From Ectobacillus ponti (GTDB taxonomy: Bacteria > Bacillota > Bacilli > Bacillales > Bacillaceae_G): a stretch of DNA of 64,000 bases. The translations under genes were made by a program, and so were the position numbers. Positions 42,277 to 50,473 of this stretch are shown piece after piece. Location: positions 434,001-498,000 of the forward strand of contig NZ_JANCLT010000002.1 in the NCBI RefSeq assembly GCF_024294785.1, read 5' to 3'. The first letter of the stretch is position 1. Every line of letters starts with the position of its first letter. Under the pieces are notes generated by a model. The model did no database searches and was not told the origin of the DNA. It saw only the letters and a list, made by a program, of their open reading frames with translations.

Positions 42277-44247
42277 ATGAGGCTCAAAAGGCTTTCTATA
42301 CGCAATAAATTAATAGCCGGCTTCGCGTTGGTGCTGCTCCTGCCAAGCTTATTGATCGGCCTGCTTTCCTTCACGGAAGCCAAGCAGAAGCTGGAGGATG
42401 AGCTGCTGCAAAGCGCGGGAGAGAGCATTAAGCTGGCGCAGGCGGCTTTGGATAATGCAATCATGCCAAAGCTGCATGATGTTGATTATTTCTCCAATGT
42501 ATTTTCTGCAGGCATGCTGAAGGAGGACAATGCTGCTGTTGTCCAGCAGAAGCTGGACCAGTATTTGAAGCTCCATCCGGATGTGTCCTCCATCTATGTC
42601 GGCACGGCGGACGGACGGCTCTTTGCTTCTCCGGCAAAATCCATGACTTCCGGCGCGTATGACCCGCGCAAGGAGGATTGGTACAAGGCAGCAAAGGAAA
42701 AGAACGGGAAAGCTGTATTGTCCAAGCCATTTCAGGCTGATGGCTCAGGCAATGCTTCTCTTTCCGTCATGCAGACCCTGGGTGACGGTTCCGGCGTCAT
42801 CGCGGTGGATGTAAATCTCAGTGACGTGAAGAAAATTGCCGGCGATATCAAAATCGGCCGCAGCGGCTATGTAGTCATATTGGACACAGACAAGAAATTC
42901 TTGATTCATCCAACAGAGAAGCAGGGAACAGCAGCAGCCGGCACATGGGTTGACACATTGTTTGGCAGCGACTCCGGCAAATTCTCTTACACCTTCAATG
43001 GGGAAGACAAGAAAATGGTGTTCCTGACAAACAAGCTGACCGGCTGGAAGATTGCCGGCACCATGGCGCAGGCAGATGTGGACACAGCGGCACAGTCCAT
43101 CCTCCGTATGACGCTGTTCGTCATTCTCGGTGCTGTCATCATCGGGGCAGCCATTGTGTACTTCATCATCCGTTCCATCGTGAAGCCATTGAACGAACTG
43201 GTGGCATCAGCAGGGCAGATCAGTGAAGGAAATCTGACAGAGACCATTCATGTCCATACAGATGATGAAATTGGCAAGCTGGCGGACAGCTTCAATACGA
43301 TGACAACCTCTTTGCGCGATGTCATCAGCCAGCTCAGCAATTCCATTGAGCATGTGGCGGCTTCAGCAGAAGAGCTGACAGCCAGTGCGGAGCAGACAAG
43401 CATGGCCACAGAGTCCATTACCCAGTCCATCCAACAGGTGGCGGCCGGCTCTGAAGACCAGACAGAGCAGGTGGAGGCAAGCGCCCAGCTGTTAACCCAA
43501 ATGAGCGAAGGCATCCAGCAGGTGGCGGACACCTTCGGCTCCATCTCCAGTTCCTCTGCTTATACAAAGGATAAGGCGGCGGCCGGGGGTGAAATGGTGG
43601 TGCAGACAGCCAAGCAAATGCACTCCATTCAGAGCTCTGTCCAGGAGTCTGACACCGCCATCCGCTCCCTTGGCCAGAAGTCAGAGCAGATTGGCGCCAT
43701 TCTGGATGTCATCCGCAATATTGCCGACCAGACCAACATGCTGGCACTGAACGCGGCAATTGAAGCGGCCCGCGCCGGCGAGCATGGACGCGGCTTCGCT
43801 GTAGTGGCTGCTGAGGTGCGCAAGCTGGCTGAGCAGTCAGCCCAATCCTCCGGCCAGATTGCCGATCTGATTCAGGAAATCCAGCAGGGTATGGGGCACT
43901 CCATCGATGTGATGGGCGGCGTAAAAGCGGAGGTGCAATCCGGTATGCAGCTGGCGCAGGACACAGAGCAGAACTTCACCGAAATTTTGCAGCTGACAGA
44001 AGAAACAGCCCGGCATATCCAGGAAGTGGCGGCAACGACGCAGCAAATGTCCGCCAATGCCCAGCAGGTTACTGTATCAGTGAACGAGATTTCCCACATT
44101 GCGAAGGAAACCTCCGCAAGCACACAAGGCGTGGCGGCAGCTGCCGAGCAGCAGTCCGCAGCCATGGAAGAAATCAGTTCCTCTGCTTCGACGCTGTCCC
44201 TGATGGCGGAAGAGCTGCAGACAATCGTGCGCAAGTTCAAGATCTAA
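42277..44247 (+). CDS. methyl-accepting chemotaxis protein
   Basis: About 656 residues from the ATG after AAGGAGG. The membrane segment at 12-32 is followed by an extracytoplasmic dCache sensor to about 280 ([35 protein letters not shown]). A second membrane segment is near 285-305, a HAMP domain then begins [15 protein letters not shown], and a cytoplasmic signalling domain has the invariant tip around [25 protein letters not shown] near 485-510. dCache sensors of this form bind small ligands such as amino acids. It is monocistronic. Confidence 0.92.
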   Translation: MRLKRLSIRNKLIAGFALVLLLPSLLIGLLSFTEAKQKLEDELLQSAGESIKLAQAALDNAIMPKLHDVDYFSNVFSAGMLKEDNAAVVQQKLDQYLKLHPDVSSIYVGTADGRLFASPAKSMTSGAYDPRKEDWYKAAKEKNGKAVLSKPFQADGSGNASLSVMQTLGDGSGVIAVDVNLSDVKKIAGDIKIGRSGYVVILDTDKKFLIHPTEKQGTAAAGTWVDTLFGSDSGKFSYTFNGEDKKMVFLTNKLTGWKIAGTMAQADVDTAAQSILRMTLFVILGAVIIGAAIVYFIIRSIVKPLNELVASAGQISEGNLTETIHVHTDDEIGKLADSFNTMTTSLRDVISQLSNSIEHVAASAEELTASAEQTSMATESITQSIQQVAAGSEDQTEQVEASAQLLTQMSEGIQQVADTFGSISSSSAYTKDKAAAGGEMVVQTAKQMHSIQSSVQESDTAIRSLGQKSEQIGAILDVIRNIADQTNMLALNAAIEAARAGEHGRGFAVVAAEVRKLAEQSAQSSGQIADLIQEIQQGMGHSIDVMGGVKAEVQSGMQLAQDTEQNFTEILQLTEETARHIQEVAATTQQMSANAQQVTVSVNEISHIAKETSASTQGVAAAAEQQSAAMEEISSSASTLSLMAEELQTIVRKFKI

Positions 44248-44253
44248 GAGAAA

Positions 44254-44280
44254 AGGAGGAGCTCTGCGGCTCCTCCTTTC
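44254..44280 (+). terminator. terminator of the chemoreceptor gene
   Basis: GGAGGAGC and GCTCCTCC around TCTGCG, followed by TTTCCTTTG. Confidence 0.75.
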
Positions 44281-44328
44281 CTTTGTTGTTGCTCCCGTAT
44301 GAAAGACAGCTTCTTCATTGTTTCTGGA

Positions 44329-44342
44329 TGTAAGCGCTCAAA
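44329..44342 (+). promoter_or_regulatory. cre-like site upstream of treP
   Basis: TGTAAGCGCTCAAA matches the CcpA site consensus TGWAARCGYTWNCW at all but two positions and lies 8 nt before the -35 box. This suggests carbon-catabolite control. Confidence 0.6.
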
Positions 44343-44349
44343 AATAGTA

Positions 44350-44409
44350 TTGACACACTTGTATATACAAGTTATGATGAGAACGTATTCATAACATGTA
44401 TATACAAGC
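44350..44409 (+). promoter_or_regulatory. treP promoter with two TreR operators
   Basis: TTGACA (44350-44355) and TATGAT (44373-44378) are 17 nt apart. The spacer is filled by ACTTGTATATACAAGT (44357-44372), a perfect palindrome. A second copy, ACATGTATATACAAGC, lies downstream at 44394-44409. TTGTATATACAA is the known core of Bacillus TreR operators. Confidence 0.9.
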
Positions 44410-44433
44410 TGGCAAGAAAAGAGGAGGAGCCAT

Positions 44434-45885
44434 ATGAGCAAGTATCAAGGACCTGCACGTGACTTACTGAAGTATGTCGGCGGCAGCGAGAACATCTCAG
44501 TCGTTACACATTGTGTGACGAGAATGCGTTTTGTATTAAAGGATCCAAAGAAAGCAGATGTCGAAAACATTGATGCGCTGCCGCTTGTGAAGGGAACTTT
44601 CACACAAGCAGGCCAGTTCCAGGTTATTATCGGCAATGAGGTTTCTTCCTTCTATAATGAGTTCATTGCCATTGCGGGTGTGGGCGACACATCCAAGGAA
44701 GAGGCAAAGGAAGCAGCAAAGCAAAATATGAATGTGCTGCAGCGAATGATTGCCCACCTGGCGGACATTTTCACACCGCTGATTCCGGCAATTGTAGTCG
44801 GCGGTCTGATTCTCGGCTTCCGGAACATCATCGGCGACATTAAGCTGCTTGAGGACGGCACGAAAACAATTATTGAAGTATCCCAATTCTGGAAGGGTGT
44901 CCATTCCTTCCTGTGGCTGATCGGCGAAGCGATTTTCCACTTCCTTCCGGTCGGAATTACATGGGCTGTAGCGAGAAAAATGGGGGCAACTCAGATTCTC
45001 GGCATCGTACTTGGTATCACCCTTGTATCTCCGCAGCTGCTGAATGCATATGGTGTCGCGGGCGCGAAAGAAATTCCGTTCTGGGATTTCGGCTTTGCGA
45101 AGGTACAGATGATTGGCTATCAGGCGCAGGTCATTCCGGCTATTCTGGCTGGTCTCGTGCTGTCCTTCCTGGAGCTGCGTCTGCGTAAAATTGTTCCAAA
45201 CTCCGTTTCCATGATTGTAGTTCCATTCCTGGCGCTCGTGCCGACTGTACTGATCGCGCACACAATCTTGGGACCGCTTGGCTGGAAAATCGGCTCTGTC
45301 GTTTCCACAGTTGTATATTCCGGTCTGACATCCTCCTTCGGATGGCTGTTCGCAGCAGTATTCGGCTTTGTGTACGCGCCGCTTGTTATTACAGGTCTGC
45401 ACCATATGACAAATGCAATCGACCTGCAGCTGATGAGCCAGCTTGGCGGCACAAACCTGTGGCCGATGATTGCATTGTCCAACATTGCACAGGGCTCCGC
45501 GGTATTGGCAATGATCTATGTAAATAGAAAGAACGAAGAAGAGAAGCAGGTTTCCATCCCAGCGACCATCTCTTGCTACCTGGGAGTAACAGAACCGGCG
45601 ATGTTCGGGATTAACCTAAAGTATGGCTATCCATTCTTGGCTGCGATGATCGGCTCCATGATTGCGGCAGTCATCTCTGTCGGCAACCATGTAATGGCGA
45701 ATTCCATTGGTGTCGGCGGTCTGCCGGGCATTCTGTCCATCCAGCCGAAGTACATGGGAACATTCGCAATCGCAATGGTTGTTGCGATTGTGGTGCCAAT
45801 CGTGTTGACACTTGCATTCGCAAAGGCAAATGTAGGCAAGATTTCCCTGAAGGGCAAGAAGGAAAATTCAGCTAAGGCAGCATAA
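44434..45885 (+). CDS. treP: PTS trehalose transporter, EIIBC
   Basis: A 483-residue protein. The IIB domain at the N-terminus has the phosphorylated Cys in VVTHCVTRMRFVLKDP near 24-39. The IIC domain has about ten membrane segments, including GITWAVARKMGA and FGFVYAPLVITGLHHMTNAID. No IIA domain is fused, as in Bacillus TreP, which borrows a glucose-type IIA. It imports trehalose as trehalose-6-phosphate and is the first gene of treP-treA-treR. Confidence 0.93.
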   Translation: MSKYQGPARDLLKYVGGSENISVVTHCVTRMRFVLKDPKKADVENIDALPLVKGTFTQAGQFQVIIGNEVSSFYNEFIAIAGVGDTSKEEAKEAAKQNMNVLQRMIAHLADIFTPLIPAIVVGGLILGFRNIIGDIKLLEDGTKTIIEVSQFWKGVHSFLWLIGEAIFHFLPVGITWAVARKMGATQILGIVLGITLVSPQLLNAYGVAGAKEIPFWDFGFAKVQMIGYQAQVIPAILAGLVLSFLELRLRKIVPNSVSMIVVPFLALVPTVLIAHTILGPLGWKIGSVVSTVVYSGLTSSFGWLFAAVFGFVYAPLVITGLHHMTNAIDLQLMSQLGGTNLWPMIALSNIAQGSAVLAMIYVNRKNEEEKQVSIPATISCYLGVTEPAMFGINLKYGYPFLAAMIGSMIAAVISVGNHVMANSIGVGGLPGILSIQPKYMGTFAIAMVVAIVVPIVLTLAFAKANVGKISLKGKKENSAKAA

Positions 45886-45888
45886 GGC

Positions 45889-45919
45889 GGAAAGGGGACA
45901 TGCGGATGTCTCCTTTTCC
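45889..45919 (+). other. intercistronic hairpin treP/treA
   Basis: GGAAAGGGGACAT pairs with ATGTCTCCTTTTCC (one wobble). There is no U-run of full strength, so it may protect or attenuate mRNA between treP and treA. Confidence 0.5.
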
Positions 45920-45955
45920 CGTTCCAACCTATCAATGAAGAAAGACGGTGTAAGC

Positions 45956-47620
45956 ATGACACAACCATGGTGGAAGAAGGCAACAGTATATCAGATCTAT
46001 CCGAAGAGCTTTAAGGATACAACCGGCAATGGGGTCGGCGATTTGCAGGGGATTCTGGAAAAGCTCGACTATCTGAAGGAGCTCGGTGTGGATGTGCTCT
46101 GGCTCACGCCAATCTATGCGTCGCCGCAGCGTGATAATGGATATGATATCAGCGATTATTACACAATTCATGAGGAGTACGGCACGATGGAGGACTTCGA
46201 GCGTCTGCTGGCGGAGACGCACAAGCGGGGCATGAAGCTCATCATGGATATTGTGGTGAATCATACATCCACTGAGCATGCATGGTTCCAGCAGGCTGCT
46301 TCCTCCAAGGAAAATGAGTATCGTGACTTTTACATCTGGAAGGATGGCAAGGAGCCGACCAATTGGCAGTCAAAGTTTGGCGGCTCAGCCTGGGAGTGGG
46401 ATGAGGCATCCGGCCAATCTTACTTGCATCTGTTTGACGTGACACAAGCTGATTTGAACTGGGAGCATGAGCCTGTCCGCAAAGCGGTATATGAGATGAT
46501 GAACTTCTGGCTCGACAAAGGAGTGGACGGCTTCCGCCTCGATGTCATCAATCTGATTTCGAAGGACCAGCGCTTCCTGAACGATACACCACCGGGAGAT
46601 GGACGGAAATTTTACACGGATGGCCCGCGCATTCATGAGCTGCTGCAGGAGATGAATCAGGAGGTATTTGCCAAGCATGACATTATGACGGTGGGCGAGA
46701 TGTCCTCCACTTCGATTGATAACTGCATCAAGTACACAGAGCCGAGCCGGCATGAGCTGAATATGACCTTCAGCTTCCATCATTTGAAGGTGGACTACCC
46801 AAACGGGGAGAAGTGGACGAAAGCGGACTTTGACTTCCTGCATCTGAAGAAGATTTTGTCCGACTGGCAGGTGGGTATGAACAAGGGCGGCGGCTGGAAT
46901 GCGCTGTTCTGGTGCAACCACGATCAGCCGCGTGTCGTATCCCGCTTTGGCAATGACCGCGAATACCATGTGCAGTCCGCGAAAATGCTGGCGACCACCA
47001 TTCATCTGATGCAGGGCACACCTTACATTTATCAGGGCGAGGAATTCGGCATGACGAACCCCGGCTTCCGGCAAATCACGGATTACCGGGATGTAGAGTC
47101 CTTAAATATGTTTGAACTGCTGAAGCAGCAGGGCAAGGAAGAAGCAGAGATTCTAGCGATTTTACAGCAAAAATCAAGAGACAACTCCCGCACCCCGGTG
47201 CAGTGGGATGCCTCGGCCCATGCCGGATTTACAGCTGGCATACCGTGGATTGATGTGGCGGCAAACTATCCATCCGTGAACGCGGCAAGCGCTCTGGCAG
47301 ATTCCGGCTCTATTTTCTATCATTATCAGAAGCTCATTCAGCTGAGAAAGCAGTATGAGATTGTGACAGAAGGAAATTATGAATTGATATTGGGAGAACA
47401 TAGTGATATTTTTGGATATGTACGAAGCACCGACACGGAAAAGCTGCTTGTGATCAATAACTTTAGGGGAAAAGAGACGCTGTTCGAGCTTCCCGCGCAT
47501 GTAGAGGTTGACGGCTATCAAAGCGAGCTGCTGCTGTCCAACTATGCGGACACAGAAGCGAACGTCCGTCAATTGACCCTTCGTCCGTATGAGTCGGTGG
47601 TATTCTATCTAAAACGATAA
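45956..47620 (+). CDS. treA: trehalose-6-phosphate hydrolase
   Basis: About 554 residues of glycoside hydrolase family 13. VYQIYPKSFKDTTGNGVGD near 10 and IMDIVVNHTSTEH near 95 lead to the nucleophile Asp in GFRLDVINLISK near 195. The acid/base Glu is in TVGEMSSTS near 250 and the third Asp in FWCNHDQPR near 320. It splits trehalose-6-phosphate to glucose and glucose-6-phosphate in the cytoplasm. An ATG seven codons upstream lacks a ribosome site, while the chosen ATG has a weak one (GACGGTG). Confidence 0.93.
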   Translation: MTQPWWKKATVYQIYPKSFKDTTGNGVGDLQGILEKLDYLKELGVDVLWLTPIYASPQRDNGYDISDYYTIHEEYGTMEDFERLLAETHKRGMKLIMDIVVNHTSTEHAWFQQAASSKENEYRDFYIWKDGKEPTNWQSKFGGSAWEWDEASGQSYLHLFDVTQADLNWEHEPVRKAVYEMMNFWLDKGVDGFRLDVINLISKDQRFLNDTPPGDGRKFYTDGPRIHELLQEMNQEVFAKHDIMTVGEMSSTSIDNCIKYTEPSRHELNMTFSFHHLKVDYPNGEKWTKADFDFLHLKKILSDWQVGMNKGGGWNALFWCNHDQPRVVSRFGNDREYHVQSAKMLATTIHLMQGTPYIYQGEEFGMTNPGFRQITDYRDVESLNMFELLKQQGKEEAEILAILQQKSRDNSRTPVQWDASAHAGFTAGIPWIDVAANYPSVNAASALADSGSIFYHYQKLIQLRKQYEIVTEGNYELILGEHSDIFGYVRSTDTEKLLVINNFRGKETLFELPAHVEVDGYQSELLLSNYADTEANVRQLTLRPYESVVFYLKR

Positions 47621-47632
47621 CTGGAGACTGCC

Positions 47633-48349
47633 ATGACAACTAAGTATTTAACGATCCATAACGACATTGTCCATCAAATTGAAACCGGGGAACTGCAGCG
47701 GAATTCCCTGCTTCCTTCAGAGAATGAACTGAAGGATCGTTACAATACATCCAGGGAAACGATTCGAAAGGCGCTGAACCTGCTGGCGCAAAACGGCTAC
47801 ATTCAGAAGGTGCGCGGAAAGGGCTCCATTGTCATCAAAAGTGAGAAATTTAACTTTCCGGTATCCGGTCTTGTCAGCTTTAAGGAGTTAGCCGACAAGA
47901 TGGGGCAAAAGCCGGTGACCATCGTCCATGGGCTGGATTTGTGGAAGCCGGATGAATATATCCGCCAGCAGCTGAACCTGTCTGTGAAGGACACGGTCTG
48001 GAAAATCAGCCGCATCCGGGAAATCGGCGGCGAGCGGATTATCCTGGATAAGGACTATCTGAGCACTAAGCACGTCCCGGAGATTACAGGGGACATTTGT
48101 GCGTCCTCCATTTATCAATATCTCGAGCAGGACCTGAAGCTGCCAATCAGCTTCGCGAAGAAGGAGATTGTAGTGGAGGAGCCGACCGATGAGGACCGCG
48201 CCCTGCTGGACTTGGATGGATTCTATAACATTGTTGTGATCAAGAGCTACGTCTACCTCGAAGACGCCAGCCTGTTTCAGTATACGGAATCCCGCCACCG
48301 GCCGGACAAGTTCCGCTTTGTCGACTTTGCAAGACGAAATCCTGTGTAG
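47633..48349 (+). CDS. treR: trehalose operon repressor, GntR/HutC type
   Basis: A 238-residue regulator. The N-terminal winged helix has LLPSENELKDRYNTSRETIRKALNLLAQNGYIQKVRGKGS near 25-65. The C-terminal UTRA ligand domain (from about 85) should bind trehalose-6-phosphate. It lies 12 nt after treA in the same operon and should bind the two palindromes at the treP promoter. It ends with a terminator. Confidence 0.92.
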   Translation: MTTKYLTIHNDIVHQIETGELQRNSLLPSENELKDRYNTSRETIRKALNLLAQNGYIQKVRGKGSIVIKSEKFNFPVSGLVSFKELADKMGQKPVTIVHGLDLWKPDEYIRQQLNLSVKDTVWKISRIREIGGERIILDKDYLSTKHVPEITGDICASSIYQYLEQDLKLPISFAKKEIVVEEPTDEDRALLDLDGFYNIVVIKSYVYLEDASLFQYTESRHRPDKFRFVDFARRNPV

Positions 48350-48350
48350 A

Positions 48351-48377
48351 ACCCGCTGCGATGCGGGTTCTTCTTTT
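48351..48377 (+). terminator. terminator of the tre operon
   Basis: ACCCGC and GCGGGT around TGCGAT, followed by TCTTCTTTTT. Confidence 0.75.
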
Positions 48378-49168
48378 TATACATATGGTAAAATGAGCCC
48401 CTCCTGCAAGCGACGCTCCCACTCCAGCTCCCCGCACCAGTCCGGCTTCACCGTCCAGTCCTCCTCGACAGCCAGCATATGCGCCATCACCATGCAGGCT
48501 GTGACCGCATCCTTCCCGTCCTGCGGCAAATCCGCAAAATCACCGGGGATTTCGATCTGAAGTGTACCTTCCGCCTGAATATGATGGGCCAGCTCCTGCA
48601 GGGAGGCTGCCCGTTTTAAGCCAAAACGGGACCAGACTTGAGAGGGATACACCTCATACAGCCGGATTCTGCCCGGCTTCTGGTCAAAGGGATATACGGT
48701 AACACCTTGCTTTCGCAGATAGTGAAGCAGCTTAAAGGCACTGTAGACCATGCTGCGGAGGCCGGGATTATACTGCTTCAGCGGACTGTAGCTGTTCGCT
48801 GCCCCGTCAGCCGCCCGGCATTGGGGATGCAGCTGCTCCAAGCTGCATTTCACTTCATGGGACTGCGGGAAGGCCTCTTGCAGTCTCGCCAGAAAGTCCG
48901 CTCTTGTCTGCCCGGCTGTCCATGCCAGCAGCTCTTCCCAGCTGCCCGCACCAAGCGCTTCGAATGCAGCTTGCGGTAAGGAGAATGGGAAATCCATGCC
49001 CCATGCCCCTTCTGAATGGATGATGGCAGCGTACAGGTCCAGCCGGTCATCGCATTGCTGTACCCGCTGCACGCGCAGCACGTGCCCATCCAGCAGGCCC
49101 TCTGCGTAAAATAATCCCTTTGAGGCATCCTTGGCCCCGCTGAAATCACATCCGTACACCGTTTGCAT
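48377..49168 (-). CDS. DUF429 family protein
   Basis: A 263-residue protein of the DUF429 group, thought to have an RNase H-like fold. VYGCDFSGAKDASKG at 4-18, with the acidic residue in the first strand, and WGMDFPFSLP near 57 are the recognisable parts. VYPFDQKPGRIRLYEVYPSQVW near 155 is the third conserved block, and DGKDAVTACMVMAH near 217 has the last acidic position. The function is not established. It is convergent with the tre operon and monocistronic. Confidence 0.7.
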   Translation of the reverse strand: MQTVYGCDFSGAKDASKGLFYAEGLLDGHVLRVQRVQQCDDRLDLYAAIIHSEGAWGMDFPFSLPQAAFEALGAGSWEELLAWTAGQTRADFLARLQEAFPQSHEVKCSLEQLHPQCRAADGAANSYSPLKQYNPGLRSMVYSAFKLLHYLRKQGVTVYPFDQKPGRIRLYEVYPSQVWSRFGLKRAASLQELAHHIQAEGTLQIEIPGDFADLPQDGKDAVTACMVMAHMLAVEEDWTVKPDWCGELEWERRLQEGLILPYV

Positions 49169-49314
49169 GCTATATCTCCCTCATCTTCATTCACCTGATA
49201 AAATTGTTCTGCACAAGCTTCACAAGCGCATGAATGGCTTCTCCTTCATCGCATCCGTTTGCGCATATATCAATATGAGTCCCTTCCTCGGCCTGCAGCT
49301 GCACAGCAGACCTC

Positions 49315-49398
49315 GGTACTAGAAGCTTTATCAGACACTCTTTCAATTTTATCTATATATTTCCCGAATTCATCTACAACAGTTTCAAATGTATATAC
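49315..49398 (-). repeat. 21-nt tandem array (locus g), 4 units
   Basis: On the minus strand this starts directly at the T-tract of the 49401-49425 hairpin. Units at 49378-49398, 49357-49377, 49336-49356 and 49315-49335 are each 21 nt. They read VYTFETV, VDEFGKY, IDKIERV, SDKASST. The pattern and the SDK end match locus c. Confidence 0.8.
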
Positions 49399-49400
49399 AA

Positions 49401-49425
49401 AAAGGGCTGACCTCAGTCAGCCCCT
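49401..49425 (-). terminator. terminator of the DUF2269-like gene
   Basis: On the minus strand GGGGCTGAC and GTCAGCCC around TGAG, then TTTTT. The stem sequence is nearly the one seen twice around 29 kb. Confidence 0.85.
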
Positions 49426-49432
49426 GTTCGTG

Positions 49433-49867
49433 TTACCAAAGCATTGGCTTTGTCACCATCAGCCAAAGCATGGTGAGCAACAATACAACATAAATCCAAA
49501 CGGCGCGCAGCAGCTTGTCTACCAGCTGCTGCCTGTCCGCTCCAGGCGTCCCAAATTTACGGATGGTCGGCGAAAATGCCCGAGCGAGGAACAGCAGGGA
49601 TGCCACTAAAATGATAATGGTCAGCAGCAGCCACGGCGTTGTCCACGGCCAGGACCCCAGCACCGCCAGCAGGATGCCGGCAACGACCAGCACATGTCCG
49701 GCATGCTTGGCCAGATATACAGCAAAGCGGAACGTGTCGAGATAAGCCTGCTCTGTCTGCTCATCTGCCTGCCGCAGCTTTTTAATCGTAGAAAACAAGA
49801 GAAAAAACGGGCCGATCGAGAGTACTGCACTTGTTACGTGAATATAGAGAAGAGCCTTATACAGCAC
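49433..49867 (-). CDS. DUF2269-like integral membrane protein
   Basis: A 144-residue protein with four membrane segments (about 4-26, 52-72, 77-97, 118-140). LYKALLYIHVTSAVLSIGPFFLL at the start and YLAKHAGHVLVVAGILLAVLG in the middle, with conserved His residues, fit the DUF2269-type family. The function is unknown. Its start overlaps the upstream ASCH-like gene by 11 nt, so the two are coupled. Confidence 0.65.
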   Translation of the reverse strand: MLYKALLYIHVTSAVLSIGPFFLLFSTIKKLRQADEQTEQAYLDTFRFAVYLAKHAGHVLVVAGILLAVLGSWPWTTPWLLLTIIILVASLLFLARAFSPTIRKFGTPGADRQQLVDKLLRAVWIYVVLLLTMLWLMVTKPMLW

Positions 49868-50195
49868 GGAATTCGTGCACCCAGACTCTCATGTGCGGCA
49901 GCCACGGCATACCCGGATGGATGGACAGGATGGATTGCTTGTAGGCTTCCACGTTCTCAAAGCCCTCCTGCTGCGCATGCTCATCTGTCAATTCGCCCAG
50001 CGTCTGCGCGTATACGTTCTCCACAACAAACTGCTTGCCTTCCAATGTCATGACCTCGCCCACATCTGCATACCGGCCATTGCGGCGCGTCGCCGTCTTC
50101 TCTCCGGCCAGCACCTTCTGCACATCCTCCGGCATTGTGACCAAACGCTCGATTGTACATGTTTTTGGCGGCAAAGCTTGGTTGTTTACTGTCAT
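49857..50195 (-). CDS. ASCH-like domain protein
   Basis: A 112-residue soluble protein. IERLVTMPEDVQKVLAGEKTATRR near 15-38, followed by GEVMTLEGKQFVVENVYAQTLGEL, is the pattern of ASCH-type PUA-like RNA-binding domains. The function is unknown. It is the first gene of a two-gene operon with the membrane protein. Confidence 0.6.
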   Translation of the reverse strand: MTVNNQALPPKTCTIERLVTMPEDVQKVLAGEKTATRRNGRYADVGEVMTLEGKQFVVENVYAQTLGELTDEHAQQEGFENVEAYKQSILSIHPGMPWLPHMRVWVHEFRAV

Positions 50196-50284
50196 CTTAT
50201 GATTCCCCCTAATTTAAGTATATGAAAACTGTATCATACTTTGTGTTGGACTGAAAGCGAAGGAGCAGGACAAGAATTCTCCTG

Positions 50285-50389
50285 GTCTCTTAGCTTTCCG
50301 ACAGTCGGGCAGCGTTTCCTGCAAATCAAAATGCCTTTTCTGCAATTCAGTTGATGTTTCCTACAATTTGATAGGATTCCCAACAGGCT
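50285..50389 (-). repeat. 21-nt tandem array (locus e), 5 units
   Basis: Minus-strand units of 21 nt lie at 50369-50389 (weak), 50348-50368, 50327-50347, 50306-50326 and 50285-50305. The three middle ones share TTGYAGRAAA. They read NCRKHQL, NCRKGIL, ICRKRCP, TVGKLRD. It follows the topB terminator in the same orientation and fills the space before the ASCH-like gene's promoter. Confidence 0.8.
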
Positions 50390-50409
50390 TGCAAGGCATT
50401 TTAGAAAGG

Positions 50410-50466
50410 CAAAAAAGAAGGATGCACCAGAAAGCTGCTGACAGGCAGCCTTATAGAACATCCTCA
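50410..50466 (-). terminator. terminator of topB
   Basis: On the minus strand a branched stem (GGATG with CATCC outside, GCTG with CAGC inside) ends in TTCTTTTTTG, just past the topB stop. Confidence 0.6.
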
Positions 50467-50473
50467 TGCATCT

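Noticed and set aside
50234-50467. Small minus-strand open frame with repeated NCRK units
   Set aside because: It begins within the topB terminator and owes its regularity to the array of locus e. It is not called as a gene, although translation of arrays is left open as a finding.
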